From NCBI RefSeq assembly GCF_001192835.1, contig NZ_DF968182.1:1924345-1988344 (forward strand): a DNA stretch of 64,000 bases, written 5' to 3'. The notes under the pieces were generated by a model. That model had not been told where the DNA came from, ran no database searches, and saw only the letters and a list, made by a program, of their open reading frames with translations. The stretch is from Lentimicrobium saccharophilum. GTDB taxonomy: Bacteria; Bacteroidota; Bacteroidia; Bacteroidales; Lentimicrobiaceae. Positions 27,805 to 35,627 of this stretch are shown here, piece by piece. The position numbers were made by a program, and so were the translations under genes. Numbering within the stretch: the stretch's first letter is position 1; each line of letters opens with the position of its first letter.

Positions 27805-28522
27805 TAGTATTTCTTATTCAATCAGGATTTTTGACGTGTAATCTGTTACATAACTTCTTAAAAATGAGTCAATAAATTTTTTCGAATTTCCGCCTTTTCT
27901 TAAGTCTTTCTTGATTTTCTTGTATTCTCTTGTCTTTTTGAATGCCTGAAACTGCCTTCCTTTGAAATTCTCATACTCTATGTAATTGAAGTGTTTTTCC
28001 GTTTCCAAGTTTCCTTCGTTAATCTCTAGTAAGATATAGTTTTCGTATGTGGAACCATAACCCATATGAACATAATTCATAAGGTTTCCTAAAGGTAAAA
28101 CAAGCAATCCCGTAAACCAATCAACCTCCATTTCTTTCGGTTCGGGAAAAACTTCAATTATAACACTTTCCCAACTTATGTCATGATTGTTCCTATCTGC
28201 AGTGTCAATACAATGTATTTGAATGTCTTTGACTATGAGTTTGTTGTCTTTGATCTCAAAAGTAGCAACATATCCACGCCATAAGTCAGTAGATTCAATA
28301 ATTACACCTCCATAAACATGTCTAGGCCTTTTGTCAGGATTTTTCTCAAAATAGATTTCTAATGGATTACTAAATAGATCATACTCAATTCCTTTGTATA
28401 GGAGTTTATCAGCTCTTTGTGATGTTGCAAAAGCCTCTACTCCAAACAACAAGAGCAATATTTTTATAAAGATTGATTTCATAGATTTTCGAAAAAATGG
28501 TCTGATAATATTACGCATAACG
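27676..28522. repeat. duplicated cassette, copy 1 of 847 bp
   Basis: This stretch is repeated at 34651-35497 without a difference that I can see. Identity begins at TAACG in site C5 and stops at AACG in site C6, which is exactly at the core boxes where integron recombination happens. Confidence 0.92.
27814..28482 (-). CDS. exported hypothetical protein, cassette copy 1
   Basis: I place the start at 28482 because it yields a signal peptide (MKSIFIKILLLLFGVEAFA); the frame is open further upstream. The 222-residue product has no domain I recognise. It is beta-rich with a basic C-terminus (REYKKIKKDLRKGGNSKKFIDSFLRSYVTDYTSKILIE). VFPEPKEMEVDWFTGLLVLPLGNLMNYVHMG could be a surface-facing segment. 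The protein is identical in the second copy at 34789-35457. It is the only gene in its cassette. Confidence 0.72.
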   Translation of the reverse strand: MKSIFIKILLLLFGVEAFATSQRADKLLYKGIEYDLFSNPLEIYFEKNPDKRPRHVYGGVIIESTDLWRGYVATFEIKDNKLIVKDIQIHCIDTADRNNHDISWESVIIEVFPEPKEMEVDWFTGLLVLPLGNLMNYVHMGYGSTYENYILLEINEGNLETEKHFNYIEYENFKGRQFQAFKKTREYKKIKKDLRKGGNSKKFIDSFLRSYVTDYTSKILIE

Positions 28523-28646
28523 GTTGGTACATGTTGCGGAGCGGATTTCGGAGCGCGTTCCTGTCCGATAGGACGGAACGGCGATGCGAGAATCCGCAGT
28601 TGGCATACCACCGAACACCGCCCTGCAATATGTACTTTGTTATGGG
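28515..28646 (-). repeat. attC-like site C6
   Basis: Left box GCATAAC, right box GTTATGGG. Arms TTGGTACATGTTGCGGAGCGG.. / ..CGCCCTGCAATATGTAC, with a GC-rich loop. The cassette to its right starts GTTATGGGC and ends GCCCATAAC. Confidence 0.78.
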
Positions 28647-28682
28647 CTGATTTTTGTTTAATTCATTAATTTTTAAATAATT

Positions 28683-28904
28683 ATGTGTCAAAAAATTAAA
28701 GTTTTTCCAGATGAAGTAAACACCGTTTATAAAGATGGTTTTGTTTACGTGTCAATGAGCGAATATTTTAAAGTAGTACAAGACAACGTTTTATTACGTG
28801 AAACCCTCAAAGATGTCTGTCAGAGAGGAGTATCTGTCGAAGCAAGATTGATTTGTGCGCTTACAGAACCTTTTTCTGAAGGTCAGCAATCGATAACTCC
28901 ATAG
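28683..28904 (+). CDS. small hypothetical protein, plus strand
   Basis: A 73-residue frame (MCQKIKVFPDEVNTVYKDGFVYVSMSEYFKVVQDNVLLRETLKDVCQ ...) that reads like a real soluble protein and runs against the general gene direction of the array. Its last 44 bp overlap the end of the opposing gene. The start lies 37 bp after site C6. No known family; a role as regulator or small adaptor cannot be told. Confidence 0.5.
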   Translation: MCQKIKVFPDEVNTVYKDGFVYVSMSEYFKVVQDNVLLRETLKDVCQRGVSVEARLICALTEPFSEGQQSITP

Positions 28905-29118
28905 AGTTTATTTTACTCTCTATTCTTGACAATTTTGATTTTATTTCGTCGATTTTGTCGAATAAGTTTCGAACGTTTCCATAAGTCGGCTCCATTAAGT
29001 CAAACGTGTCATAGGTTCTCTTATTTATTTTATGCGTGTCTGCAAGAATAAGGTTAAAACCTTCAATGATTTTGTCATAGAGTTCTTGATTGGTTTTGTC
29101 AGTTGTTTTTTCAGTCAT
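28861..29118 (-). CDS. small coiled-coil hypothetical protein
   Basis: An 85-residue helical protein (TEKTTDKTNQELYDKIIEGFNLILADTHKI ... NLFDKIDEIKSKLSRIESKINSMELSIADLQKKVL). The last 35 residues have heptads of a coiled coil. No signal peptide. The start lies shortly after site C7 in gene sense, as expected for a cassette gene. It converges on, and overlaps by 44 bp, the plus-strand frame at 28683. Confidence 0.6.
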   Translation of the reverse strand: MTEKTTDKTNQELYDKIIEGFNLILADTHKINKRTYDTFDLMEPTYGNVRNLFDKIDEIKSKLSRIESKINSMELSIADLQKKVL

Positions 29119-29177
29119 GTTTGAAACTTATTAAATTATTAACTAAGTAATTATCTGTTGTGTGGCTTTTAAATTTG

Positions 29178-29312
29178 CCCATAACGTTTTGCAGCTACCC
29201 GAAGGTGGCGATTTCGAAGCACTTCACAGTCAACCAAGCACGAACTTTGATAGAAGCACAAAGCTTGATTTAACCACTGAACCGCCACTTTTGGGTAGGT
29301 GCTGTTATGGGC
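29178..29312 (-). repeat. attC-like site C7 (type 2)
   Basis: Left box CCCATAAC, right box GTTATGGGC. Arms CAGCTACCCGAAGGTGGCG / CGCCACTTTTGGGTAGGTGCTG, shared with C9. The loop contains AGCACTT and GAAGCAC repeats. Confidence 0.85.
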
Positions 29313-29319
29313 TGCCTTT

Positions 29320-29838
29320 CTATCGTCCATAGATTTCATATAAAGTGTTTAATCCTAGTCCTTCGTTGTCGTGTTGCGTCCAAAGGTCTGTGATTGTATA
29401 TATGATTTCAATTTTTCCATTTTCTGGTCCAAATTGATAGTCTGTCAAAAAATAAACTTTTTTAATTGGTGAGTTATCTAATGCAATTTTTAATAATTTG
29501 TCAATGTCAGACTTATATTGTTTTAAAAACTTGAACCTAAATTGTTGATTTGCTCCACGATTATATGTTGGGTCGTTATCGTCATACTCTGGGATAATAA
29601 TGTCTCCAGGTTCAAAGTCCCAGTCAACTATAGCACCAGCATAAAATCCACCTTCTTTGTCGTCCTTTAAGTCAGGATTTCCAATGTGAACAATGACTCC
29701 ATTTTGTTCTAAAAGCAGGTCATAAAATAGGCTGCGATGACTAATAAGTTTGTTTTCTTCAATAATAGAAATATCAAAGTCCGTTTGGCTTAGTCCAATT
29801 TTTGTCGAGTTTATAGATACTATTTCAATTGTCGGCAC
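29320..29838 (-). CDS. hypothetical protein (172 aa)
   Basis: A soluble protein without a signal peptide. It begins PTIEIVSINSTKIGLSQTDFDISIIEENKLISHRSLFYDLLLEQ and has an acidic middle section (DWDFEPGDIIIPEYDDNDP). No family recognised. The size, acidity and single-gene cassette would fit an immunity-type or binding protein, but there is no direct evidence. The stop lies 8 bp from the right box of C7. Confidence 0.6.
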   Translation of the reverse strand: MPTIEIVSINSTKIGLSQTDFDISIIEENKLISHRSLFYDLLLEQNGVIVHIGNPDLKDDKEGGFYAGAIVDWDFEPGDIIIPEYDDNDPTYNRGANQQFRFKFLKQYKSDIDKLLKIALDNSPIKKVYFLTDYQFGPENGKIEIIYTITDLWTQHDNEGLGLNTLYEIYGR

Positions 29839-29880
29839 TGTTTTCTTTTATTTATTAATTTTGTCGGTCTGTTAAGGTTG

Positions 29881-30014
29881 CCCATAACGTTTGTGGCTAA
29901 GCGCTGGCGGGCAGTTTTGAAAATATCTCTTTCCGGCCAGCACAATTTTCAATAAATGTACAATCTTTCTTCATACAACCATACGCCCGCTCGCGTTTTA
30001 GCCTTTGTTAGCAC
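29881..30014 (-). repeat. attC-like site C8 (type 1)
   Basis: Left box CCCATAAC, right box GTTAGCAC. Type 1 arms GGCTAAGCGCTGGCGGGCAG / CGCCCGCTCGCGTTTTAGCC; from the CGCTGG on it is identical to C13. Confidence 0.88.
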
Positions 30015-30525
30015 CTGTGCTTTATCTTTTCATTCTATTTTTAATTTCCTCGAATTCATCAAAAAAAATTTCAATGAGAAAGTATTCACCACTCCCCTTT
30101 GTTTTTATAATCAATCCGCTTGTCTTTCCGTTACCATATTGTATAGATTTGCTTTCTGCTAATTCATAATCTGTATCCAAGATATTAATTGTCTTTCCTT
30201 TGATGAAATTTACTTTTTCTGTACTCAAATTAATTCTTGAATCTTCAAATGTTAACTTCGAAATAACTTTTCCAAATTTCTTAGCTGCTATAGTTGGAGA
30301 AATAATTCCTATAAATACAAATAATAACAGAAAGATGGGAAGGGAAGCCCAAAAGAACAATGAACCTCTCATACTAATGTATGACAGACACAAATATGCA
30401 ATAAAGAAGAGAGGAAAACCAATGAATATTTTGAGATTTTCTTTTCTCCTTTTTTTTAATTCATCTAATCCGGCATTATTTAAATAGTAAATCATTGGGT
30501 TTATTTATTAGCATTGGTGCTAACG
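29902..30525. repeat. second duplicated cassette, copy 1
   Basis: The same sequence recurs at 37916-38539 (offset 8014). The only difference I noticed inside is one T/C change next to the AAC core. Left of position 29902 the arms differ in about seven bases, right of 30525 the sequences are unrelated. Confidence 0.9.
30022..30495 (-). CDS. hypothetical membrane protein with two helices, copy 1
   Basis: A 157-residue protein with a basic N-terminus (DELKKRRKENLK) followed by two membrane helices (IFIGFPLFFIAYLCLSYI and LFFWASLPIFLLLFVFIGII) and a cytoplasmic or periplasmic beta-rich domain (LTFEDSRINLSTEKVNFIKGKTINILDTDYELAESKSI ...). The layout is like small PH-domain-type membrane proteins. 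Identical protein at 38036-38509. No function assigned. Confidence 0.65.
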   Translation of the reverse strand: MIYYLNNAGLDELKKRRKENLKIFIGFPLFFIAYLCLSYISMRGSLFFWASLPIFLLLFVFIGIISPTIAAKKFGKVISKLTFEDSRINLSTEKVNFIKGKTINILDTDYELAESKSIQYGNGKTSGLIIKTKGSGEYFLIEIFFDEFEEIKNRMKR

Positions 30526-30651
30526 TTTTGCAGCTACCCGAAGGGCGGGCGATTCACCACAAATGTTGATTAAAAGTACTAAAGTTTCGTTCACCACAAA
30601 TCTGTCTTTAATGCACAAAAACCCGCCTTTTGGGTAGGTGCTGTTATATGC
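30517..30651 (-). repeat. attC-like site C9 (type 2)
   Basis: Left box GTGCTAAC, right box GTTATATGC. Arms CAGCTACCCGAAGGGCGGGC / CCCGCCTTTTGGGTAGGTGCTG. The 4.0-kb cassette to its right ends GCATATAAC, the exact complement of GTTATATGC. Confidence 0.87.
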
Positions 30652-30687
30652 TGTGCATTTTGTCAGTGTTGATTTAGGTATTTTCAC

Positions 30688-31365
30688 TTAGAATACAATT
30701 TTATATCCATGTCCACGGCTATTGATGATTTTTATATTGGGGTCGCTGGATAGTTTTTTTCTCAGTTTGGTGATAAACACATCCAGACTTCGGCCATTAA
30801 AAAAAGTATCGCTTCCCCATATTTTCTTTAGTATTAATGACCTGTCCACAATTTCGTTCTTATTATCGATAAGCATCAGCAACAGCTTCGCTTCCATAAA
30901 TGTGAGTGCGTGAACCTCTGTTTCGTATTGTATTGTTTGTCTACTGAAATCAAAAATATAGTTTCCTAATTTAAATACTTTGTCTTCAAATTGTTGGCTT
31001 TGTCTTCCTAGCAATGATTCTACTCTAACAATTAATTCCTCTATGCTAAAGGGTTTTTTTATATAATCGTTGGCTCCCGTTTTAAAACCATACACCACGT
31101 CCGAGGTTTGCGACTTAGATGTAAGCAATATGATTGGAATGGATTCGTTTTCTTGCCTTATTTCCTGAATAAGGGTGAAGCCGTCTTTTTCAGGCATCAT
31201 CACATCCAACAACAATACATCAAAGCCGTTTTTCTGATAAAGTTCCAGTGCTTCCCTTCCGTTATTGGCAACAGTAACAAGGAAATTACGGGTTTCCAAA
31301 CTTTCCTTAACTATAGTGGCCAATGCAATTTCATCTTCTGCCAGAAGTACATTTATCTTATCCAT
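30688..31365 (-). CDS. OmpR-family response regulator
   Basis: A 225-residue regulator with receiver domain (INVLLAEDEIALATIVK; phospho-acceptor D54 in VLLLDVMMPEKDG; conserved T in ILLTSK and K in YIKKPFS) and a winged-helix DNA-binding domain (LTFMEAKLLLMLIDN ... GRSLDVFITKLRKKLSSDPNIKIINSRGHGYKI). It overlaps the kinase gene by 13 bp. Together with the two plus-strand genes it fills the C9-C10 cassette. Its likely binding site is the set of TAAC repeats at 32733-32766 between kinase and target genes. Confidence 0.93.
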   Translation of the reverse strand: MDKINVLLAEDEIALATIVKESLETRNFLVTVANNGREALELYQKNGFDVLLLDVMMPEKDGFTLIQEIRQENESIPIILLTSKSQTSDVVYGFKTGANDYIKKPFSIEELIVRVESLLGRQSQQFEDKVFKLGNYIFDFSRQTIQYETEVHALTFMEAKLLLMLIDNKNEIVDRSLILKKIWGSDTFFNGRSLDVFITKLRKKLSSDPNIKIINSRGHGYKIVF

Positions 31366-32681
31366 AGTCTGATCAAAAATTTGTTTGGAGTTATTAATTC
31401 AATTGTTCCTTTGTGTTTTTCAATAATGTTTTTGGTGTAATATAAGCCAATGCCAAAACCTTTTATACTATGCATATTCTTTGTTCTTGCTCTGTAAAAT
31501 TTATCAAAAACGAAAGGTTCGTCTTGTTTTGAAATTCCTTCTCCATTATCGTGTACCGAAATCTGAACTTGGTCGGCACTATCCTTTGTGATGCTTACCG
31601 TTATTTCGATACCACCATATTTTATTGCATTGTCAATAAGGTTCGACACTGCATTTTCAAAATGAAATCCGTCCAGTTCGCACTCCAGAGAATCAAAAGT
31701 ACTCTCGAAGATTATTTTCTTTCCGGTGTTTAGTTGATGCCTTTGCACACACTCTTTAATCAACTTCACCAAATCATTCTTTTGGCAATCCAGTTTCAAT
31801 TCTGAACTTTCAAGGAGGGATGTTTCCATTACTTTTTCTACCAACAGATTAAGCTTTTTCAGTTGTTGTTCGGAAATATCGAGGTAGCGTTTTGTTTTAT
31901 CTGAGATTTCTTCGTTGCTGAAATTTTTAATGGCTTCTAATGCACTAGTCACTGTGGCTATAGGTGTTTTAAATTCGTGTGTAACATTACTTATAAAGTC
32001 GTGCTTAATTTCAGATAGATCTTTCTGCTTTTTAATTATTTGCAATAAATAATACAAGGCAAAAATAACTATGCAGCACAGAATAAACGATAATATTATC
32101 CCGGTTAAACCCTTCAATAATGAAGGTAAAACTGGATCGGCATAATTCATGACAATATCTGTACTCGATCCAAGCGGAGTTAATGATGAATTGGCCTGCA
32201 GCATATTAAAATTGTCCGACAATTGACCTAATGAGTCAGTTACTAGGCTATTATCAATTGCTTTTAGTCTATAATCCAAGGTATAGTTGTATAGCTTAAG
32301 TTCTTGCTTTAGTAGGCTGTCAAACTCGGTTAAATTCACCTTGACATCAATTACACTATAACTTATTGAGGGTGAATTGTCATTCAATGCACTTAGATGT
32401 TGATCCATCTTTAATTCCTCAAGGACCTTATTTACAATTCTTTGTATAGAGTCACTCTTCGAATCACCGATTTCTTTGGTTATTTCCTGATCGGATAGGG
32501 TTTTGCCATTGGAATGCGATTGGATATACTCCATGGTTACATCATCCAGAATGCGTTGTATGTCGTTAATTACCAGACTGCGGTTGCTGGCATACTGTAT
32601 GTAGTTCCAATACGCCTGAATACCAATAGTTAGCAGCACTATTGTAGCAATAAAGAGGACAGTTTTTTGATGTCTTTTCAT
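31353..32681 (-). CDS. membrane sensor histidine kinase
   Basis: A 442-residue kinase. Two membrane helices (about residues 7-27 and 190-213) enclose a periplasmic sensor region of about 160 residues with no recognised fold, rich in Ser, Asp and Asn. The dimerisation/phospho-acceptor domain has ISNVTHEFKTPIATV with H235, and the ATPase domain has NAVSNLIDNAIKYGG (N box), DNGEGISKQ (G1) and GFGIGLYYTKNIIEKHKG (G2). It is first in the minus-strand kinase-regulator pair and diverges from the target genes across a 133-bp promoter region. Confidence 0.92.
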   Translation of the reverse strand: MKRHQKTVLFIATIVLLTIGIQAYWNYIQYASNRSLVINDIQRILDDVTMEYIQSHSNGKTLSDQEITKEIGDSKSDSIQRIVNKVLEELKMDQHLSALNDNSPSISYSVIDVKVNLTEFDSLLKQELKLYNYTLDYRLKAIDNSLVTDSLGQLSDNFNMLQANSSLTPLGSSTDIVMNYADPVLPSLLKGLTGIILSFILCCIVIFALYYLLQIIKKQKDLSEIKHDFISNVTHEFKTPIATVTSALEAIKNFSNEEISDKTKRYLDISEQQLKKLNLLVEKVMETSLLESSELKLDCQKNDLVKLIKECVQRHQLNTGKKIIFESTFDSLECELDGFHFENAVSNLIDNAIKYGGIEITVSITKDSADQVQISVHDNGEGISKQDEPFVFDKFYRARTKNMHSIKGFGIGLYYTKNIIEKHKGTIELITPNKFLIRLWIR

Positions 32682-32732
32682 AGTTTAAAACTACTAAAAT
32701 AAATTGAAAAGGCAGTCAGGAGTTCTCAACTT

Positions 32733-32766
32733 TAACGAACGATAACTTTCGGTAACATTCTGTTAA
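32733..32766. promoter_or_regulatory. candidate response-regulator operator, 10-bp spaced TAAC repeats
   Basis: TAAC occurs at 32733, 32743 and 32753 with TTAA at 32763, a 10-bp period that puts each half-site on the same face of the helix. OmpR-family regulators bind such direct repeats. It lies in the divergent region between the kinase gene and the exported-protein genes, just upstream of a TAnnTTTG-like element (CACCTTTG, 32779-32786). Confidence 0.6.
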
Positions 32767-32814
32767 GATAAGTCACCACACCTTTGTACCGTAAATATTT
32801 AAACAATTAAAACG

Positions 32815-33240
32815 ATGAAAAATCAAATCAAAAATTCAGGGATGGCTATGGCCATTATTTTATTCACTTGCGCTTTTGCCAGTCTTTCCTTTGCGCAAAA
32901 CAAGCAAGTTTGCGAAGACATTGTAGCACAAATCTACAACGGTATTAATCAAAGAAAGGCAAATCATCTTACTCAGTATCTATCTAAAGATTTTAGTATG
33001 GCTGGACAAAAGGGTGAGATAGCACTAGAGATTTTTCCGGTGTATATCACCAGCTTAAAGGACAATGTAGCAGACATTAAAAAATTCTCCGAAAAACAAA
33101 CCGATGTTTTAACCTTGGTTTACGAAGCAAAATTTGCAGAGATGGGATTGAAGAAGTCAACTTTTGTTTTTGATAAAAACAACAAGCTGATAAAGATGGA
33201 TCTTTTACCTACTAAGGTACAACATCAAAAAGGACAGTAA
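32815..33240 (+). CDS. exported SnoaL/NTF2-like small protein
   Basis: A 141-residue protein with a signal peptide (about residues 1-27, ending ASLSFAQ). The mature part CEDIVAQIYNGINQRKANHLTQYLSKDFSMAGQKGEIALEIFPVYI ... KQTDVLTLVYEAKFAEMGLKKSTFVFDKNNKLIKMDLLP resembles the cone-shaped NTF2-like fold (helix, N..N/D.L..YLS.DF, beta-sheet). The N-terminal domain of the next gene is a close paralogue (shared TDVLTLVYEA.F.EMG.K.STF.F), so the two arose by duplication. It is probably the first gene controlled by the adjacent two-component system. Confidence 0.75.
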   Translation: MKNQIKNSGMAMAIILFTCAFASLSFAQNKQVCEDIVAQIYNGINQRKANHLTQYLSKDFSMAGQKGEIALEIFPVYITSLKDNVADIKKFSEKQTDVLTLVYEAKFAEMGLKKSTFVFDKNNKLIKMDLLPTKVQHQKGQ

Positions 33241-33271
33241 TTTATTCTATACAAACATCAAAAAAATTGAT

Positions 33272-34525
33272 ATGAAACGAATTGTAACCATAGTAATTTT
33301 CTTAGTATTAAACAATATTGCCTTTTCGCAGGAATCAGCAGAATGTGAAAAAATTGTTTTTCAAACCTACGAAGCAATCAATCGAAAAAGTGCTGAGCCA
33401 TTAATGAACCACTTATCGCCCGACTTTACTATTGCAGGATATACCGGTGAAGTAGCGCTGTTAATTCTGCCACAGCTATTTGACCAGCTGAATATGAAAG
33501 TAACGAATATCAAAAAAGTTAGTGAAGTTAAAACAGATGTACTGACGTTGGTTTATGAAGCAGAATTTGGAGAAATGGGGGTAAAACAATCCACCTTTAT
33601 TTTCAATGAAAAGAATCAACTTAAAGAATTGGGGCTTCTGCCAATGGAGGTAATGGCAACAAAAGCAGATGCCCAAGTTACCCAAAGCGAAAAAGCTTTT
33701 TTTTCTATACCGTTTAAAAGAATTGGTAACCTGATTTCGGTACAGACTAAATTAAATGGGGTTTCCAGAACATTTCTCATTGATAACGGTGCTCCAGTTT
33801 TTGTTCTAAATAGTGCACATCTTGGAAAGGATAGTACAGATAATAAATTGACTTTGAGTAATACGAAAGGTGCAGGAGGCACAATTTCCAATGTAGGTGT
33901 AGCGAAAATAGAAAGCTTTGACTTTGGCGGAATATCAATGGATACCCAAAATGTGATTTCTATGGATTTATCCCATTTGGAGAAGGCTACTAAAACTACT
34001 TTTTATGGATTGCTCGGTTATGATGTTTATAAGGAATATGATTTGTTTTTTGATTACAAGAAAAATACAATTACATTCATTAAACCAGAGGCTACAAAAG
34101 ACTTTCTAGAAAGCAACTTCAAATCTAAAAGACAAGTTGAAGTGCCTATTGAAATGGAGGGGCACATTGCAGTAGTTAAGGGTGTAATTAACGGTAAAGA
34201 ATATATGTTTGGAATTGATTGCGGAGCAGAATCTAGCTTGTTTGATATTAAACTGAAAGACGAATTAAAACCAAATTTCAGAAAGTTAAAGAAAGACAAG
34301 ATGGGTGGAGCTGACCTGAATGTAGTGGATATATATACTGGAAAATTAGATTCGATGGTTATTGGAGGTGTTGAATTCAAAAAAACCCAAACTGCATTCA
34401 GTGATATTTCTCATTTGAATGAGGGGTATAATTTGAAATTGGATGGTTTAATTGGTTATGATATTCTATCCGAGCAGCCCACGTTGATTAGTTATGTGAA
34501 CAAAAAAATAGTATTCTTGAAGTAA
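33272..34525 (+). CDS. exported NTF2-like domain fused to two retropepsin-like domains
   Basis: A 417-residue protein with a signal peptide (MKRIVTIVIFLVLNNIAFSQ). Residues about 25-130 are a paralogue of the preceding small protein. Two aspartic-protease-like units follow: FLIDNGAPVFVLNSAHLG with LLGYDVYKEYDLFFDYKKNTITFI, and FGIDCGAESSLFDIKL with LIGYDILSEQPTLISYVNKKIVFL. The active D-[ST]-G triad is D-N-G in the first and D-C-G in the second, so proteolysis is doubtful. The protein is 31 bp downstream of the small gene, same operon. A role in sensing or binding in the periplasm is inference. Confidence 0.8.
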   Translation: MKRIVTIVIFLVLNNIAFSQESAECEKIVFQTYEAINRKSAEPLMNHLSPDFTIAGYTGEVALLILPQLFDQLNMKVTNIKKVSEVKTDVLTLVYEAEFGEMGVKQSTFIFNEKNQLKELGLLPMEVMATKADAQVTQSEKAFFSIPFKRIGNLISVQTKLNGVSRTFLIDNGAPVFVLNSAHLGKDSTDNKLTLSNTKGAGGTISNVGVAKIESFDFGGISMDTQNVISMDLSHLEKATKTTFYGLLGYDVYKEYDLFFDYKKNTITFIKPEATKDFLESNFKSKRQVEVPIEMEGHIAVVKGVINGKEYMFGIDCGAESSLFDIKLKDELKPNFRKLKKDKMGGADLNVVDIYTGKLDSMVIGGVEFKKTQTAFSDISHLNEGYNLKLDGLIGYDILSEQPTLISYVNKKIVFLK

Positions 34526-34645
34526 CGTATTCTTTTCTTCTACAAAAGTAAATGACATGATGACAAATAACATTAGGTCATTTTATTTTTCCTTCAATTA
34601 TTTTTAAATATAATGTTTGCTTTGTTTGTTGATTTCTTTTGCATA

Positions 34646-34779
34646 GCATATAACGGTTGAGGCTAAGCGCTGGCGGGCTCTTTTGAAAATATATCATTCC
34701 GGTCAGCACAATTTTCAATAAATGTACAATCTTTCTCCTTAAAACCATGCGCCCGTTAGCGTTTAGCCTTTGTTGTGCG
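34646..34779 (-). repeat. attC-like site C10 (type 1)
   Basis: Left box GCATATAAC, right box GTTGTGCG. From AACG onward identical to C5. The 125 bp after the plus-strand gene stop (34526-34645) is AT-rich with no gene. Confidence 0.88.
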
Positions 34780-35497
34780 TAGTATTTCTTATTCAATCAG
34801 GATTTTTGACGTGTAATCTGTTACATAACTTCTTAAAAATGAGTCAATAAATTTTTTCGAATTTCCGCCTTTTCTTAAGTCTTTCTTGATTTTCTTGTAT
34901 TCTCTTGTCTTTTTGAATGCCTGAAACTGCCTTCCTTTGAAATTCTCATACTCTATGTAATTGAAGTGTTTTTCCGTTTCCAAGTTTCCTTCGTTAATCT
35001 CTAGTAAGATATAGTTTTCGTATGTGGAACCATAACCCATATGAACATAATTCATAAGGTTTCCTAAAGGTAAAACAAGCAATCCCGTAAACCAATCAAC
35101 CTCCATTTCTTTCGGTTCGGGAAAAACTTCAATTATAACACTTTCCCAACTTATGTCATGATTGTTCCTATCTGCAGTGTCAATACAATGTATTTGAATG
35201 TCTTTGACTATGAGTTTGTTGTCTTTGATCTCAAAAGTAGCAACATATCCACGCCATAAGTCAGTAGATTCAATAATTACACCTCCATAAACATGTCTAG
35301 GCCTTTTGTCAGGATTTTTCTCAAAATAGATTTCTAATGGATTACTAAATAGATCATACTCAATTCCTTTGTATAGGAGTTTATCAGCTCTTTGTGATGT
35401 TGCAAAAGCCTCTACTCCAAACAACAAGAGCAATATTTTTATAAAGATTGATTTCATAGATTTTCGAAAAAATGGTCTGATAATATTACGCATAACG
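34651..35497. repeat. duplicated cassette, copy 2 of 847 bp
   Basis: Copy of 27676-28522 with offset 6975. Here it sits between sites C10 and C11; flanking sequences on both sides are unrelated to those of copy 1. Confidence 0.92.
34789..35457 (-). CDS. exported hypothetical protein, cassette copy 2
   Basis: Identical in sequence to the 222-residue protein encoded at 27814-28482, with the same signal peptide. The absence of visible differences suggests recent duplication or ongoing exchange between the copies. Confidence 0.72.
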   Translation of the reverse strand: MKSIFIKILLLLFGVEAFATSQRADKLLYKGIEYDLFSNPLEIYFEKNPDKRPRHVYGGVIIESTDLWRGYVATFEIKDNKLIVKDIQIHCIDTADRNNHDISWESVIIEVFPEPKEMEVDWFTGLLVLPLGNLMNYVHMGYGSTYENYILLEINEGNLETEKHFNYIEYENFKGRQFQAFKKTREYKKIKKDLRKGGNSKKFIDSFLRSYVTDYTSKILIE

Positions 35498-35624
35498 TTT
35501 TGGCGGTATGTTTTTGTTGCCGATTTCGAAGTACTTTCCTGTCAAGTTATACGAAAGTTTATTAGATGCAGAAAAGCTGAACTCAGCACTATCTCGGCAA
35601 TAAAATATACCGCCTGTTATGCAC
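35489..35624 (-). repeat. attC-like site C11 (type 3)
   Basis: Left box CGCATAAC, right box GTTATGCAC. Arms GGCGGTATGTTTTTGTTGCCGA / TCGGCAATAAAATATACCGCC. Loop contains GTACTTTCCTGTCAAGTTA, shared with C23 and C24. Confidence 0.87.
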
Positions 35625-35627
35625 AGA

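Noticed and set aside
27636-27821. A 61-codon minus-strand frame and its twin at 34578-34796
   Set aside because: They lie within type 1 attC-like sites; the shared sequence comes from the site repeat, not from a gene.
29956-30162. A 68-codon plus-strand frame and its twin at 37970-38176
   Set aside because: It begins in an attC-like site and runs antisense through the duplicated membrane-protein gene.
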